Part shown: piece after piece, positions 1 through 10,324 of the stretch
Layout: every line of letters starts with the position of its first letter
How positions within the stretch are numbered: the first letter of the stretch is position 1
Assembly (NCBI GenBank): GCA_052174455.1
Contig: JBQMRP010000075.1
Location: 62,001 to 126,000, forward strand
Reading direction: 5' to 3'
DNA length: 64,000 nucleotides
Source of the DNA: Arsenophonus sp052174455
GTDB lineage: Bacteria > Pseudomonadota > Gammaproteobacteria > Enterobacterales > Enterobacteriaceae
Made by a program: the position numbers and the translations under genes
The notes under the pieces: model-generated
What the model was told of the DNA's origin: nothing
The model's database searches: none
What the model saw: only the letters and a program-made list of their open reading frames with translations

Positions 1-163
1 AATAAAAATAATGATAAGTTATAATATTTTAAGTTAATTAACTCGGTATGTTTTCTGAAATCATGCTACATTAAATATAATTATATTATTTTAGTTTACA
101 GAAAAAATACATAAATATGAAGTCATTAATTAAGTTGTTTGAGTACTCTTTATGGAGACAGTG

Positions 164-1965
164 ATGAAATTATTTCTAACTACATTACTATCCTAACACT
201 AGTTATCTTAGTATGGTTAATTACGAGAGTATTACTTATTAATCCCAGTGATTTCCATCACTATTTAATTAATAAAATTAAACAAAATGGCTATTATTTA
301 GTTTTTTAAAGCGAAATGCGTTGGCATTTATAGGCAAATATCTAAGTGTTATTTCTGGACCTATTTCACTCACTGCGACTAGTAGCAGCGGGTGAGTTCA
401 GCGATTAGTGCAGATAATATGCGGCTTAATACTTCCTTACTGCCATTAATTTCCCACCAACATTCTATTCAACAGAATGAAATCTATAATGCAGTTTTAC
501 GCAACAATACAAACAGTGAAAAAATTAAATCCAGAAACCCTAATTGCTCTATAATCTCCTAACCGTATTAGTAGGAAAAACAATAATGATTGTAAATAGT
601 TACTTGAGTTTAATAAAATTAAACTAACTAATAGTGTTAATTTGGCAGTTAAGTAACCATACCAAATTAAATATCCGTAATCCTCTTCCCTTATTAAAAA
701 GGGAATATGATCATTTTATTAGCGTTAATTTTAGTAGTAATGCGAGTAAATATCATTAAGAACTCACTTTTACTTTAAAAACAAACTAATATTTCAAATT
801 ATCCACATCAAATCGCAGGTAATTTTAATTAATTAAAAACATAAAATTAGTGGTATTAATCTACTAACAGATAGAATTAGTGGCAATATAACTTTACTAT
901 TTAATTATTTACATGATCATTTAGCTGTAATAGCTCTTTCTAATTTAGCTATTAACATCAATGGCAATATTTAAATGGTAATCTAGTTATTACTCATTTA
1001 GGTAAATTTTCAGATTATCAATTAAACATTACTTTCAGTAAACTTGATCTAGATCAGATTTTAGGTTGATAACCTTTATTACATAACTTGACAGAGACAA
1101 TAATAACACCTGAAATAAGTACTAATTCTGTTTTTGCGTTGACTAAAACTGATAATTATAATTTAAGTTATTTTGAAGCAATTTCTATTTCAAGTAATAA
1201 TCTCTGTTGATAACCTCATATATCAAAGTTTATTTCTTATTATCTTTAATCTAAAATAACAAATAATAAAGCGTTATTAACTGTTAGTCAACTAGAAGTT
1301 GGTTTATTAGGTGGAAATTTTAATTCCCTATGAGTTTAAATTATAAAAATAATCCGGTTATTTTTATTAGTAACCCAAAATTAATCATGTTAAGTTAGAT
1401 CTTTTACTGCAAAGTATTTGCATATTAATTAAACTAAATGGTTCATTGATATTATAAAGAAATTCATCAGGAAGCGGGTTATAATAAAATTACGCTATTA
1501 AATTTTTTGATCTGGTAACGCTATTGTGATGTTATCTAAAACATGATTAATAGAATTAAATATAACTTCACTTATTCAGCACGCCTTTTTACGTCTAACT
1601 GACAAGATTAATACAACCTAAAAATTTTGAAGATAATACTCAAAATTGAAAATTTGAACGTTGATACAAAACTTAACAACAGGTATATTACTGTTCTAAA
1701 ATTTAGTTTTTTCTTCTGCTGGCGATATAAATATCGATGGTAATGGTTAGTTAAATTTAGCAAAGAAATCTGCAAAACGTAGAATTACTAGTTAACATCA
1801 ATAAAGACTAGTATGGAAATTACCAATTCTTTAATTTTATTAAAAAATTGGTAATTCATTTACATATTTATAGTAAATGGGAAATTTATAGTATCAATTA
1901 AATCTTAAAATTATTACGTGATGAGATTCCATAGAAAGATAAAAAAAATACTAAATTCTTAATAT
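164..1965 (+). pseudogene. asmA: asmA pseudogene (outer-membrane assembly/lipid transport AsmA family)
   Basis: Reading the three plus frames together recovers AsmA, but stops and frameshifts occur every few dozen codons. Near the start, NPSDFHHYLINK matches the E. coli N-terminal NPNDFRDYMVKQ, and EMRWHL follows where E. coli has PLRWHV. Near the end, IYSKWENLQYQLNLKLLRDE (read across a stop) matches VYGNWQQLNYSLQVDQLLRK. The span of about 1.8 kb fits the 617-residue E. coli protein, so the gene decayed in place and was not truncated. AsmA is an inner-membrane-anchored periplasmic protein linked to phospholipid or LPS delivery to the outer membrane. The next gene, yegH on the opposite strand, is also asmA's neighbour in E. 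coli, which supports the call. No long open frame remains, so no product is expected. Confidence 0.85.
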
Positions 1966-2082
1966 AAGATATTAAGTTAAATCTAAAAATTAATTTTAGA
2001 TTAATATTTTTATAAATTTAAAGCGCCACATCACAAGCGCTTCATAATTTATATTAAGGTAATATTTTGTTTAACATCACTT

Positions 2083-3642
2083 TTAGCCAATTTGTAGGGA
2101 AGGTGATATTAATACCTTTTTAAGACGATGACTGGTGACTTCCAACGGTTCAAAAATCCAATTTTCAATTTTTATACGTTCACCCACAACAGGCATTCGT
2201 TGTAAACGCTCCATTAATAATCCGGCAATCGTCTGATATTCACGTTTTTCATCAAGCGTAATTGACACGTAAAGGATTAAATCTTCTAAAGGCATGAAGC
2301 CATTAGCAACCCAACGGCTATCCTCTAATTGTTGAATATCATGACGAGAATCCACCTCTTCTTCACTGATCGGCATATTACCGGCAATAGTTTCCATAAT
2401 GTCCGTCAACGTAACAATTCCTTCGACAGAACCAAATTCATCAACAATAAAGGCAAAATGAGTATGAGCTTTACGAAATTGCTCTAATGCTTGAAGTAGT
2501 GATAAGCCTTCAGGAAAAATTAGTGGTTGAGTAATAAGCACATGTAAGTTAAGTTTTTGCTTTTTTAATTGTTGATTTAATATATCGATAACGTGTATAA
2601 CCCCAACAGGTTCATCGCTTATTGATTCATCCGTAACAACAAGGCGTGTATGTGGTTTTTTTTCTAGCAATGAAAGCAACTTATCCGAAGGCTTGTTGAT
2701 ATCAATATACTCAACGTCATGTCGCGAAGTCATAATGCTACTAACATTTCGTTGAGCAAACCCTAATAAACGAACAATCATTTGTCGTTCTTGTGGATCA
2801 AAAATACCATTACTATCACTGATTAAATCAGTGGTGCGATGATCTAATTCAGCGCATTCATGTTGACCATCTAAAACCCGCAATACCGCTTCTGCAGTTC
2901 TTTCTCGCAGTGATTTAGTTTCTTTTAAAAAACGGCGTCGATTAAATAATGCAAACTGATTAAGCGATTCGATCATAATAGAGAAACCAATAGCGGCGTA
3001 TAAATAGCCTTTCGGTATTAAATAACCAAATCCTTCAGCTACTAAGCTAAAACCAATCATAAGTAAAAAACTGAGACAGAGAATAACTATAGTTGGATGG
3101 GTATTAATAAACATGGTTAATAATCTACTAGCGATGATCATTAATATCATAGCAATAGTGACCGCTGCGATCATAATAGCAATATGTTCAACCATGCCAA
3201 CAGCAGTAATTACCGAATCAAGTGAAAAAATAGCGTCTAATACAATAATTTGTGCTACAACAGCCCAAAATTTGGCTGTTTTGCGTTGTTTACCAGATTG
3301 CTTATCCTTGCCTTCTAATCGTTCATTCAACTCCATAGTGGCTTTAAAAAGCAAAAAAAAACCACCAACAAGCATCAGGATATCGCGTGTACTAAATTCA
3401 TGATCCAAAATGTTAATGATAGGATTAGTTAGAGAAACAAGTAAAGTAAGACTAAACAATAAGATAATACGCATAAATAGTGCGCATGTTAAACCAGTCA
3501 TTCTTGCTTTATTACGTAATTTAACCTGTAACTTATCAGCTAAGATAGCAATAAAGACTAAATTATCAATGCCAAGCACGATTTCGAGTACGATAAGAGT
3601 AAGAAGACCCGCCCACATAGTGGGATCAGCGATCCATTCCAT
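2083..3642 (-). CDS. yegH: YegH-like TerC/CBS/CorC-domain inner membrane protein
   Basis: A 519-residue protein very similar to E. coli YegH. Residues 1 to about 225 form a TerC-type multi-pass membrane domain with the acidic signatures EIVLGIDNLVF and LDAIFSLDSV. A CBS-domain pair follows at about 290-410 (MTSRHDVEYI; FIVDEFGSVEGIVT) and a CorC/HlyC-type C-terminal domain at about 430-510. The frame is open to a start at 3687, but E. coli YegH begins MEWIADPSIW and here the sequence reads MEWIADPTMW from the ATG at 3642. I prefer that start; a weak AAAAGG lies about 13 bases upstream. The family is thought to act in metal ion or membrane stress handling, but the substrate is not established. 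It stands alone between the asmA pseudogene and gnd, and is full length with all membrane segments intact. Confidence 0.9.
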   Translation of the reverse strand: MEWIADPTMWAGLLTLIVLEIVLGIDNLVFIAILADKLQVKLRNKARMTGLTCALFMRIILLFSLTLLVSLTNPIINILDHEFSTRDILMLVGGFFLLFKATMELNERLEGKDKQSGKQRKTAKFWAVVAQIIVLDAIFSLDSVITAVGMVEHIAIMIAAVTIAMILMIIASRLLTMFINTHPTIVILCLSFLLMIGFSLVAEGFGYLIPKGYLYAAIGFSIMIESLNQFALFNRRRFLKETKSLRERTAEAVLRVLDGQHECAELDHRTTDLISDSNGIFDPQERQMIVRLLGFAQRNVSSIMTSRHDVEYIDINKPSDKLLSLLEKKPHTRLVVTDESISDEPVGVIHVIDILNQQLKKQKLNLHVLITQPLIFPEGLSLLQALEQFRKAHTHFAFIVDEFGSVEGIVTLTDIMETIAGNMPISEEEVDSRHDIQQLEDSRWVANGFMPLEDLILYVSITLDEKREYQTIAGLLMERLQRMPVVGERIKIENWIFEPLEVTSHRLKKVLISPSLQIG

Positions 3643-3874
3643 AAAATTTATTTTACCTTTTAATATGACGGTTTTATGCCGAACCATTCAGATGGTGGTT
3701 ACTTTAAACAAAAATTTCAATATAAAAACATTTTTAATCGTTTTTAGTCGAAATATAGTGTTCTTGAAGGCATGAAATTACTATCATCAAATTATAGAAT
3801 AAGTTAATATACCAGTATATAAAATATATTTTCTCGTTAACTGTGGGTAATTAATTATCAGACAGGAGTAATTC

Positions 3875-5302
3875 ATGTCAAAACAACAAATTGGTGTAGT
3901 TGGTATGGCTGTTATGGGATGTAATTTAGCACTCAATATTGAAAGCCGAGGTTATTCGGTTTCAATTTTTAATCGTTCTAAAGAAAAAAGTAACGAAGTG
4001 ATCGCAAAAAATCCAGGTAGGAAATTAATTTCCTGCCACACTATTAAGGAATTTGTTGATTCATTAGAAAAACCTCGTTGTATTTTTTTAATGGTAAAAG
4101 CGGGTGAAGCGACAGATAAAACCATAGACTCCTTAATACCTTACCTTAATAAGGGTGACATCCTAATTGATGGTGGTAATACTTATTACCAAGATACTAT
4201 CCGGCGTAATCAGGAACTTTCAGCGCAAGGATTTTACTTTATTGGAACCGGTGTTTCTGGTGGTGAAGAGGGAGCATTAAAAGGGCCCTCTATCATGCCT
4301 GGTGGACAAAAACAGGCTTATAACTTAGTAGCACCTATCTTGCAACAAATTGCGGCTAAGGTCGATGGTGAACCCTGTGTAAGCTACATTGGGCCTGATG
4401 GTGCAGGTCATTATGTAAAAATGGTGCATAATGGGATCGAGTATGCTGATATGCAGCTCATTGCTGAAGTTTATTCAATACTTAAAAACGTATTAAAATT
4501 AAATAATGAAGAATTAGCCAATATTTTTACTGAATGGAATAAGGGTGAGTTAAATAGTTATCTAATTGAAATTACAGCGGACATTTTTCATAAAAAAGAA
4601 GAAGAAACAGGTAATTATTTAATTGATCTAATATTAGATGAAGCCGCTAATAAAGAAACTGGAAAATGGACCAGTCAAAGCGCTCTAGACTTAGGAGTAC
4701 CTGCTACACTTATTACTGAATCGGTATTTGCACGTTATCTCTCATTTTTAAAAACGCAACGAGTAGCAGCAGCAAAAATTCTGACTGGCCCCGTTATTAA
4801 TTCATTCAAAGATAATAAGCAAGAATTTATTGAAAAAGTCCGCCGCGCACTTTATTTAGGTAAAATCGTTTCCTATGCTCAGGGTTTTCAGCAATTAAAA
4901 GTGGCATCAGATAAATATCAATGGCAATTAAATTATAGTGAAATTGCCAGAATTTTCCGTGCTGGTTGCATTATTCGGGCACAATTTTTGCAAAAAATTA
5001 CCGATACGTATAACCAAAATCTATCTTTAGGGAACTTAATGTTTGCGCCTTATTTTAAGAATATTGCTGATGAATATCAGCAATCATTACGGGATATTAT
5101 CTGCTTTGGTATACAAAATGGTATTCCATTACCCACTCTTACGGCAGCAATTTCTTATTATGATAGCTATCGCTCTGCTGTTTTACCAGCAAATTTAATT
5201 CAGGCACAACGTGATTATTTTGGCTCTCATACTTATAAACGGATTGATAAAGAGGATATCTTTCATACTAAATGGTTAGAGAAACAAGGATATATAAACT
5301 GA
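3875..5302 (+). CDS. gnd: 6-phosphogluconate dehydrogenase, decarboxylating
   Basis: A 475-residue cytosolic enzyme that oxidises 6-phosphogluconate to ribulose 5-phosphate with NADP+, giving NADPH in the oxidative pentose phosphate pathway. The N-terminal Rossmann fold opens with GVVGMAVMGCNLALNI. IDGGNTYYQDT and GVSGGEEGA lie in the substrate region. The catalytic stretch GAGHYVKMVHNGIEYADMQ supplies the expected Lys and Glu. The C-terminal part contains SYYDSYR and the substrate-binding R and H region near QRDYFGSHTYKR. Length matches the family (468 in E. coli). The start is well set by AGGAG six bases before the ATG. Its product feeds ribose synthesis through RpiA, also intact in this window at 53.3 kb. 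In E. coli gnd lies in the surface polysaccharide region near ugd; here ugd is 40 kb away. Confidence 0.97.
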   Translation: MSKQQIGVVGMAVMGCNLALNIESRGYSVSIFNRSKEKSNEVIAKNPGRKLISCHTIKEFVDSLEKPRCIFLMVKAGEATDKTIDSLIPYLNKGDILIDGGNTYYQDTIRRNQELSAQGFYFIGTGVSGGEEGALKGPSIMPGGQKQAYNLVAPILQQIAAKVDGEPCVSYIGPDGAGHYVKMVHNGIEYADMQLIAEVYSILKNVLKLNNEELANIFTEWNKGELNSYLIEITADIFHKKEEETGNYLIDLILDEAANKETGKWTSQSALDLGVPATLITESVFARYLSFLKTQRVAAAKILTGPVINSFKDNKQEFIEKVRRALYLGKIVSYAQGFQQLKVASDKYQWQLNYSEIARIFRAGCIIRAQFLQKITDTYNQNLSLGNLMFAPYFKNIADEYQQSLRDIICFGIQNGIPLPTLTAAISYYDSYRSAVLPANLIQAQRDYFGSHTYKRIDKEDIFHTKWLEKQGYIN

Positions 5303-5619
5303 TAATATCATATTATATAGCTTTTTTATCAACGTTAAAGGCCAGCTTTATTGCTTTAGTTAGTGCTAAATATCATTTATTTACTACTGTTTTTTATTTT
5401 AGTTCCATATTTATCCAAAATAAATAGATTTATATATTAAATGATAATATAAAAATATTTATATCAAATATTTTTGATTTTTAAATAAGTTTTTAATAAA
5501 AAATAAGTGTATTTATTTTTTGAGATAATCAACCATAACTAATTACAATTAAATTGCTATTTTATGAAAAACGAATTACAATCCTAAATTGTATAGTAAG
5601 TATCCTATTTAAGCTTGAT
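5303..5619. other. AT-rich spacer, no gene seen
   Basis: About 320 bases between gnd and an IS256-family relic. No open frame of note, no clear terminator and no recognisable gene remnant were seen. Confidence 0.5.
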
Positions 5620-7085
5620 TGATTTTGTAGATAATTTACAAAAAGAGAGAGATGGTATAGCATAAAAAACCTACCATATATATGTATACACAAAATTAAA
5701 TATTATCCTGATCCCTTGCATGATCTTATCACTAATAGTGAATTTCAGACAGCTGATAAATAGCACCGTTGAAGCTAAGGTTTAGCATATACTGCTACAA
5801 CAGACTAAACGACACTTTGTTAGCAGATCATGACTACGTTCCGTAACGGTTACTTGCTGCAGCGAACCATATAAACTGCTATGGCGATTTTGAAATTAAA
5901 GTGCTTAAGTTCAAAGAGTATCACGCATCAACAACAAAATATAGCTCAAGAGCTTATTACTATCGCCTTATCTGAAGCATATAAAAGGCAGCAAAGAGTT
6001 CTACCATTTCTTTTCTACGGGTATCCACACGGTTATTCCACTAAATTATGGAGAGATATTTTCTTTAAAAATGCATATGGGATCTATCTGCCAGTACCAT
6101 TATGAAGACTGAAACAGCAAATAGCAATGGCTTAAGAAGTATAGGCATTTGGTAGCTACATGATTTAAAGCGATACCGCTACGCTTGTTTCTTAGCTGAA
6201 GGCATATGCCATTCTTTCAATCAAGCTAGTCACCTTTTTCCTATTAGTTATTATCGACTGCGGTGCATGAATGGTAAAAAGCTCGTTGCGCTCGAAAGTG
6301 ATTATCAAAAAAGTCAGAATCAAACTGATCTAAACTTTCTTAAAGGACCTGCGAGCGCGTTGCTTAAGCAGTATCGTATCTTCAAGGTTTGCTACGGAAG
6401 ACAATGCTTTGGTTTTTAAAATGCAATGAAAAGAATGTTCCTGAACATATAGAATTATGCTATTGGTACATAAAACAGCTAATGTATTGGTTTCACTCCC
6501 TCTCCCCATAAAAGACATGTAATTAAAAGTTAAGATTAGCTGCGAAAGAGCTCTGACTAACAGAGAACTATGAATGCCGCTAATAAAACCTTTAATATTT
6601 TGTTAATAAGGTTTTTAGTGTATCCTAAAGAGATGAAAGAATTGGAGAAAGATAAAGAAGAACGACTGGCATTCTACGACTTACCCCTTAGCAAACTAGT
6701 TATCAATAAGAACGATGAATCCGATTGAATCGATTTTTTCGGTAATGAAGTTATGAAGCTTATTCGAGAAGCACTATTGCTTAAGAAAAATAACCCTTTC
6801 AATGGTACTGAATTTACTTCTGTTTGCTCAGAAAAGCTGAACCGGATCAAGGAAGTTAATTTACTGATTCTAGGTGGCATAAACAGTGTTCAATTTAGGT
6901 AGAGAACAAGATTTAAAAACATCATCGCAAAGCGATTTTCTGATCACCCATACACTAGATTTAATAAAACTCTATCTCCTTAACGACTATGGAAAATCGA
7001 CTCTATCCAATATTCATTCTTATAATCATCATTTAATAAATATGTTCAACGGCTTCTTTATATTATTCTTGATAATTTATCGTTA
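5620..7085 (+). mobile_element. Decayed IS256-family transposase copy A
   Basis: This is a degraded transposase gene of the IS256 (Mutator-like) family. Fragments in different frames match the family: KRYRYACFLAEG where active copies have RYVYVWADGIY, then GKKLVALESDYQKSQ (family: GRKELVAVEDGYRESE), then KDKEERLAFYDLP (family: KDREELLAFYDFPAEHW). The catalytic acidic residues cannot be assembled in one frame, and stops are frequent. The same sequence recurs near 8.8, 10.3-12.1, 13.7, 31.6, 35.4, 42.0 and 50.6 kb. Small open frames inside it, such as 5881-6105 and 6886-7086, are remnants and not genes. Boundaries are estimated from where similarity between copies fades; I did not define terminal repeats. 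Confidence 0.75.
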
Positions 7086-7224
7086 AAATAACTGAAAACA
7101 TTTATTTTCACTTATTTTTATTTAAAAATAATTATCAATATAATATTGGTATAGTTTTATCTATGAAAAATGTTATTTTATGATAATATTATTTATTAAT
7201 AATTCTTATCGTTGCATAATAAAT

Positions 7225-8586
7225 ATGCGCCTACAAAAAATTCAATTACCTTATTCATTAGATGCTGCTTTAAATTATTTTAATACCATATCCAACCAAC
7301 CATGGGCGATGTTATTGCATTCAGGTAATGCAAATCACCCACATAACCGTTTTGATATTATGGTTGCTGATCCAATAACAACATTAGAAACAAGAGATAA
7401 TATCACGCAAATTCATCGTGAAAATAAAAAAATTAACTCAGAACTTGATCCTTTTGAGCTATTAAAAAATGAAATAAAATATTTTAATTTTACTTTCATA
7501 TCGAATAACGATCTTCCTTTCCAAGGTGGTGCTTTAGGTATATGGGGCTACGATTTAGCCCGACGAATAGAAATTCTACCCGAACAAGCTGAGAAAGAAT
7601 TAAGCATTCCAGATATGGCGATTGGTATTTATCTTTGGGCATTAATCGTTGATCACCATAAAAAAATAGTAACTTTATTAAGTTATCAAAATATTAAACA
7701 ACGCTTGTTCTGGTTAGAAACTCAAACAAAAATACCAGATAAACAGTTTAAAATTTGTGAATCATGGCAAAGTAATATCTCAAAACAGCAATATCACCAT
7801 AAAATTAGCAAAATTCATAAATATTTACGCGATGGTGATTGTTACCAAATTAATTTAGCCAAACGTTTTAAAGCTAAATATCAGGGGAATGAATGGGAAG
7901 CATTTCTTAAACTTAATCAAAATAATCAAGCTCCATTTTCTGCCTTTATTTGTTTAGAAGAACATTGCGTACTTAGTGTATCCCCTGAACGTTTTCTTTG
8001 GCTTTATGATGATTTAATTCAAACCCGTCCAATTAAAGGCACATTACCTAGACTGACTGATACCAAAGAAGATAAAGAACAGATAACACGTTTACAATCA
8101 TCAATCAAAGATCGTGCTGAAAATATAATGATAGTTGATTTATTACGTAATGATATTGGGAAAATAGCAATACCCGGAACAGTCAGTGTTCCGGAACTTT
8201 TTGTAGTTGAATCTTTTCCAGCCACCCATCATTTAGTCAGCACTATTATTGCACAGTTACCATCTTATTATCATGCCACTGATCTATTGAAAGCTTGCTT
8301 TCCGGGCGGCTCAATTACTGGTGCACCTAAAATACGTTCAATGGAAATTATTGATGAACTTGAACCTCATCGTCGCCATAGCTACTGCGGAGCGATTGGT
8401 TATATCAGTTTCTGTGGTACGATGGATACAAACATCAGTATACGTACTTTATTAACTGAAAAGCAATACCTTTATTGTTGGGCAGGTGGAGGTATTGTGG
8501 CAGATAGTACATCAGAAAAAGAGTATCAAGAGATTTTTGATAAGCTAAGTCGAATATTACCCGTATTAGAAAATAATCAATGCTAA
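7225..8586 (+). CDS. pabB: Aminodeoxychorismate synthase component I
   Basis: PabB uses chorismate and ammonia delivered by PabA to make 4-amino-4-deoxychorismate, the precursor of p-aminobenzoate for folate. The chorismate-binding domain spans roughly residues 175-450. The diagnostic PIKGT motif (TRPIKGTLPR) has the lysine typical of PabB; TrpE has PIAGT. Also present are DRAENIMIVDLLRNDIG, GGSITGAPKIRSMEIIDELE and GGGIVADS, all family hallmarks. The frame is open from 7180, but starting at the ATG at 7225 gives 453 residues, exactly the E. coli length, and aligns the N-terminus (PWAMLLHSG). No good Shine-Dalgarno precedes either ATG, so the start is inferred from alignment. It is flanked by transposase relics on both sides. 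Keeping it suggests folate precursor synthesis is still under selection; pabA and pabC are not in this window. Confidence 0.95.
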   Translation: MRLQKIQLPYSLDAALNYFNTISNQPWAMLLHSGNANHPHNRFDIMVADPITTLETRDNITQIHRENKKINSELDPFELLKNEIKYFNFTFISNNDLPFQGGALGIWGYDLARRIEILPEQAEKELSIPDMAIGIYLWALIVDHHKKIVTLLSYQNIKQRLFWLETQTKIPDKQFKICESWQSNISKQQYHHKISKIHKYLRDGDCYQINLAKRFKAKYQGNEWEAFLKLNQNNQAPFSAFICLEEHCVLSVSPERFLWLYDDLIQTRPIKGTLPRLTDTKEDKEQITRLQSSIKDRAENIMIVDLLRNDIGKIAIPGTVSVPELFVVESFPATHHLVSTIIAQLPSYYHATDLLKACFPGGSITGAPKIRSMEIIDELEPHRRHSYCGAIGYISFCGTMDTNISIRTLLTEKQYLYCWAGGGIVADSTSEKEYQEIFDKLSRILPVLENNQC

Positions 8587-8629
8587 TTAATAGTATTAAT
8601 AAAATTATTAATACTATTAATTAGCATTG
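8578..8629. terminator. Perfect inverted repeat over the pabB stop codon
   Basis: Two 24-base arms (8578-8601 and 8606-8629) are perfect reverse complements around a 4-base AAAT loop. The pabB stop codon lies inside the left arm. The stem is almost all A and T and no T-tract follows (the next bases are GC-rich), so it is not a standard intrinsic terminator, though it may stabilise the mRNA end. Confidence 0.5.
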
Positions 8630-8639
8630 CCGCCCCCTT

Positions 8640-8754
8640 TACTAGGAATTAGTAAAAAATCTGATCTATGACAGTAAAGGTGCGTTCCACTTTAATGGTT
8701 CATAAATTTGTTCTCCATCCTTAAAATTAGAGGTTTGTTTACCCAGCAAAATCA
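8640..8754 (-). mobile_element. IS256-family 3' fragment, inverted
   Basis: The minus strand reads the family's C-terminal tail (AAGGATGGAGAACAAATTTA, encoding KDGEQIY). It is cut off after about 100 bases and joined head-on to the plus-strand fragment that follows. Confidence 0.55.
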
Positions 8755-9280
8755 GTCGCTTTTTTTCTACTTCTCATTATTGACAGCACTACGCATGAAC
8801 ATAAGGGAGCAATTTCGGTCAAAAATTCTTATTGAGAGTCAGAAGCAAACTTGGTATAACTTTTTAATCGCTAGTGAGCGTGGAGTTTAATCATATCTTA
8901 CAGGCTTGCTACGGGAGACAGTGCTTTAGTTTTTATAATGTAATGGTAAAGATATTCCAGGATACGCAACATCAATCCTATTAATAATACAAAGTAGCTC
9001 GTGTCCTGCCTTCACTCTACAAAGGCATTTAACCGAAACTCAAAGTGAGGCGCGGGAGAGGTATGGCTAGCACAAAGATTCAGGATCCCGATAATAAATC
9101 CCTTAATATTTTGTTGGCAAAGTTTTCAGGATATCATAAATTATAAAGAAATTAGATCCAACTAAATGGATTTACTCATACTAACCAATGGTAGTAAACA
9201 AAATTCAATTTAAGAATGGAAGAACAGATTTACGAAGTATTAAAGTGTAGCATAACTTAACTTCTATATACCAGATTTTC
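8755..9280 (+). mobile_element. Decayed IS256-family fragment B
   Basis: The plus strand resumes the transposase in the middle, with weak matches to LVIIGVTE and the following EGYRESE region and a tail near 9195-9250 resembling the KFKDGEQIYE end of other copies. Internal parts seen in other copies are missing between about 9140 and 9190. It forms an inverted junction with the preceding fragment. Confidence 0.55.
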
Positions 9281-9601
9281 TAATAACTCAAGCAGACTTT
9301 TATACCAATCAAACACAGTAATTGATTACTAAAAAATAAAAAATACTAACAGCAAACCTGTTTATTTATTTCCTCACCACTACTTTTATCAAATGAATAA
9401 ATTTGAATTAAGTGTTTTGCAATATCAAAAAGACCACAACCGGTATATATTTTATTTTTTTTTGAACTTCCAATAATATTGGGCACAATGCATCTCATAT
9501 TGATCACAATCATGCCGAAAATCTGCGAGGCCCCACAACCATCATACTTTTATTTTTATGATCAAACTAAATAGGAAATCTGTTTATCTCATTCCCTATA
9601 T
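9281..9601. other. Unassigned decayed sequence
   Basis: About 320 bases between an IS256 fragment and the pstB relic. The minus strand gives a short open stretch (CGLFDIAKHLIQIYSFDKS) that I do not recognise. In enteric bacteria phoU follows pstB in this position, but I could not convince myself of phoU similarity. Confidence 0.35.
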
Positions 9602-10320
9602 TTAACCGTATCGGCTAGCCAATAATGTAATCTTCAGCCTGTTTTACTATATGTATGCATGGGGTGGGGTATCACATAGTATCTATATCATTAGATTCAA
9701 TAAATTTAGCTAAATACATAAATACCGTGATAGTTGGAACAACATGCGACTTATTGCATATTATATATGATATTACTACGGTATATTTTAATTTCATTTC
9801 ACTTATTAATTTTTAATATGTCATATTTTAATAGGGTCAAGTGCTGAATAAGGCTTATCTAGTAGTAATATTCTACTCTGATTAAATATAACAAAAAATA
9901 CATAACCGATGCTACTGACTATCTGTTAATATAACTAGTATGCAAAGGTTTATCTTTCATTTCATTTCAAAGATCAACTTTAATTGACACCCATTTAAAA
10001 TGTTCCTATCTTTTAACTAAAGAGAGTTTCTTAAATAAATGCATTCAAAATAATATTATTATAGATTAATATCGGAAATAAGGTTGACTTTTAGAAAAAA
10101 TACTTATTTTAGGACGTAATAACGCAATATCTTGTTCACCGCTTAAAAACTCAAAATATTAATGTCATTTAATAAAATCTAATCTTTAGCATGCTGCTCA
10201 CAACATAAAGTTCAAATATCGCATTAATACTTAAAATTGTAAATTTACCTCAGCCTAAATGACCAATAAAACCTATTACTTTATTCTATACAATATTCAA
10301 TAATATATTTTTAGTGTGTA
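9602..10320 (-). pseudogene. pstB: pstB pseudogene (phosphate ABC transporter ATPase)
   Basis: Minus-strand frames recover PstB in order: a damaged Walker A (IGHLG-stop-GKFTIL), then an Asn-Ala-Ile-Phe-Glu-Leu-Tyr stretch that fits PstB's NKMFELYPEQ, then GEQDIALLRPKISIF (E. coli NSQDIALLRAKVGMVFQ), then TLFP (TPFP), Walker B RILLLDKPYSALDPI (VLLLDEPCSALDPI), and finally SRYG-stop (GRYG-stop). The last codon fixes the left end at 9602. Walker B's catalytic Glu is Lys here. The first 30-40 residues are missing, apparently lost to the IS256 copy starting near 10.32 kb. PstB powers high-affinity phosphate uptake with PstA and PstC. No other pst gene is visible in this window. Confidence 0.75.
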
Positions 10321-10324
10321 AGAT

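Noticed and set aside
5881..6105. Small hypothetical gene of 74 codons
   Set aside because: It lies within the IS256 relic and aligns with the same part of other copies, so it is a transposase remnant.
9281..9601. phoU relic downstream of pstB
   Set aside because: Position would fit, but the translated pieces do not align convincingly to PhoU.
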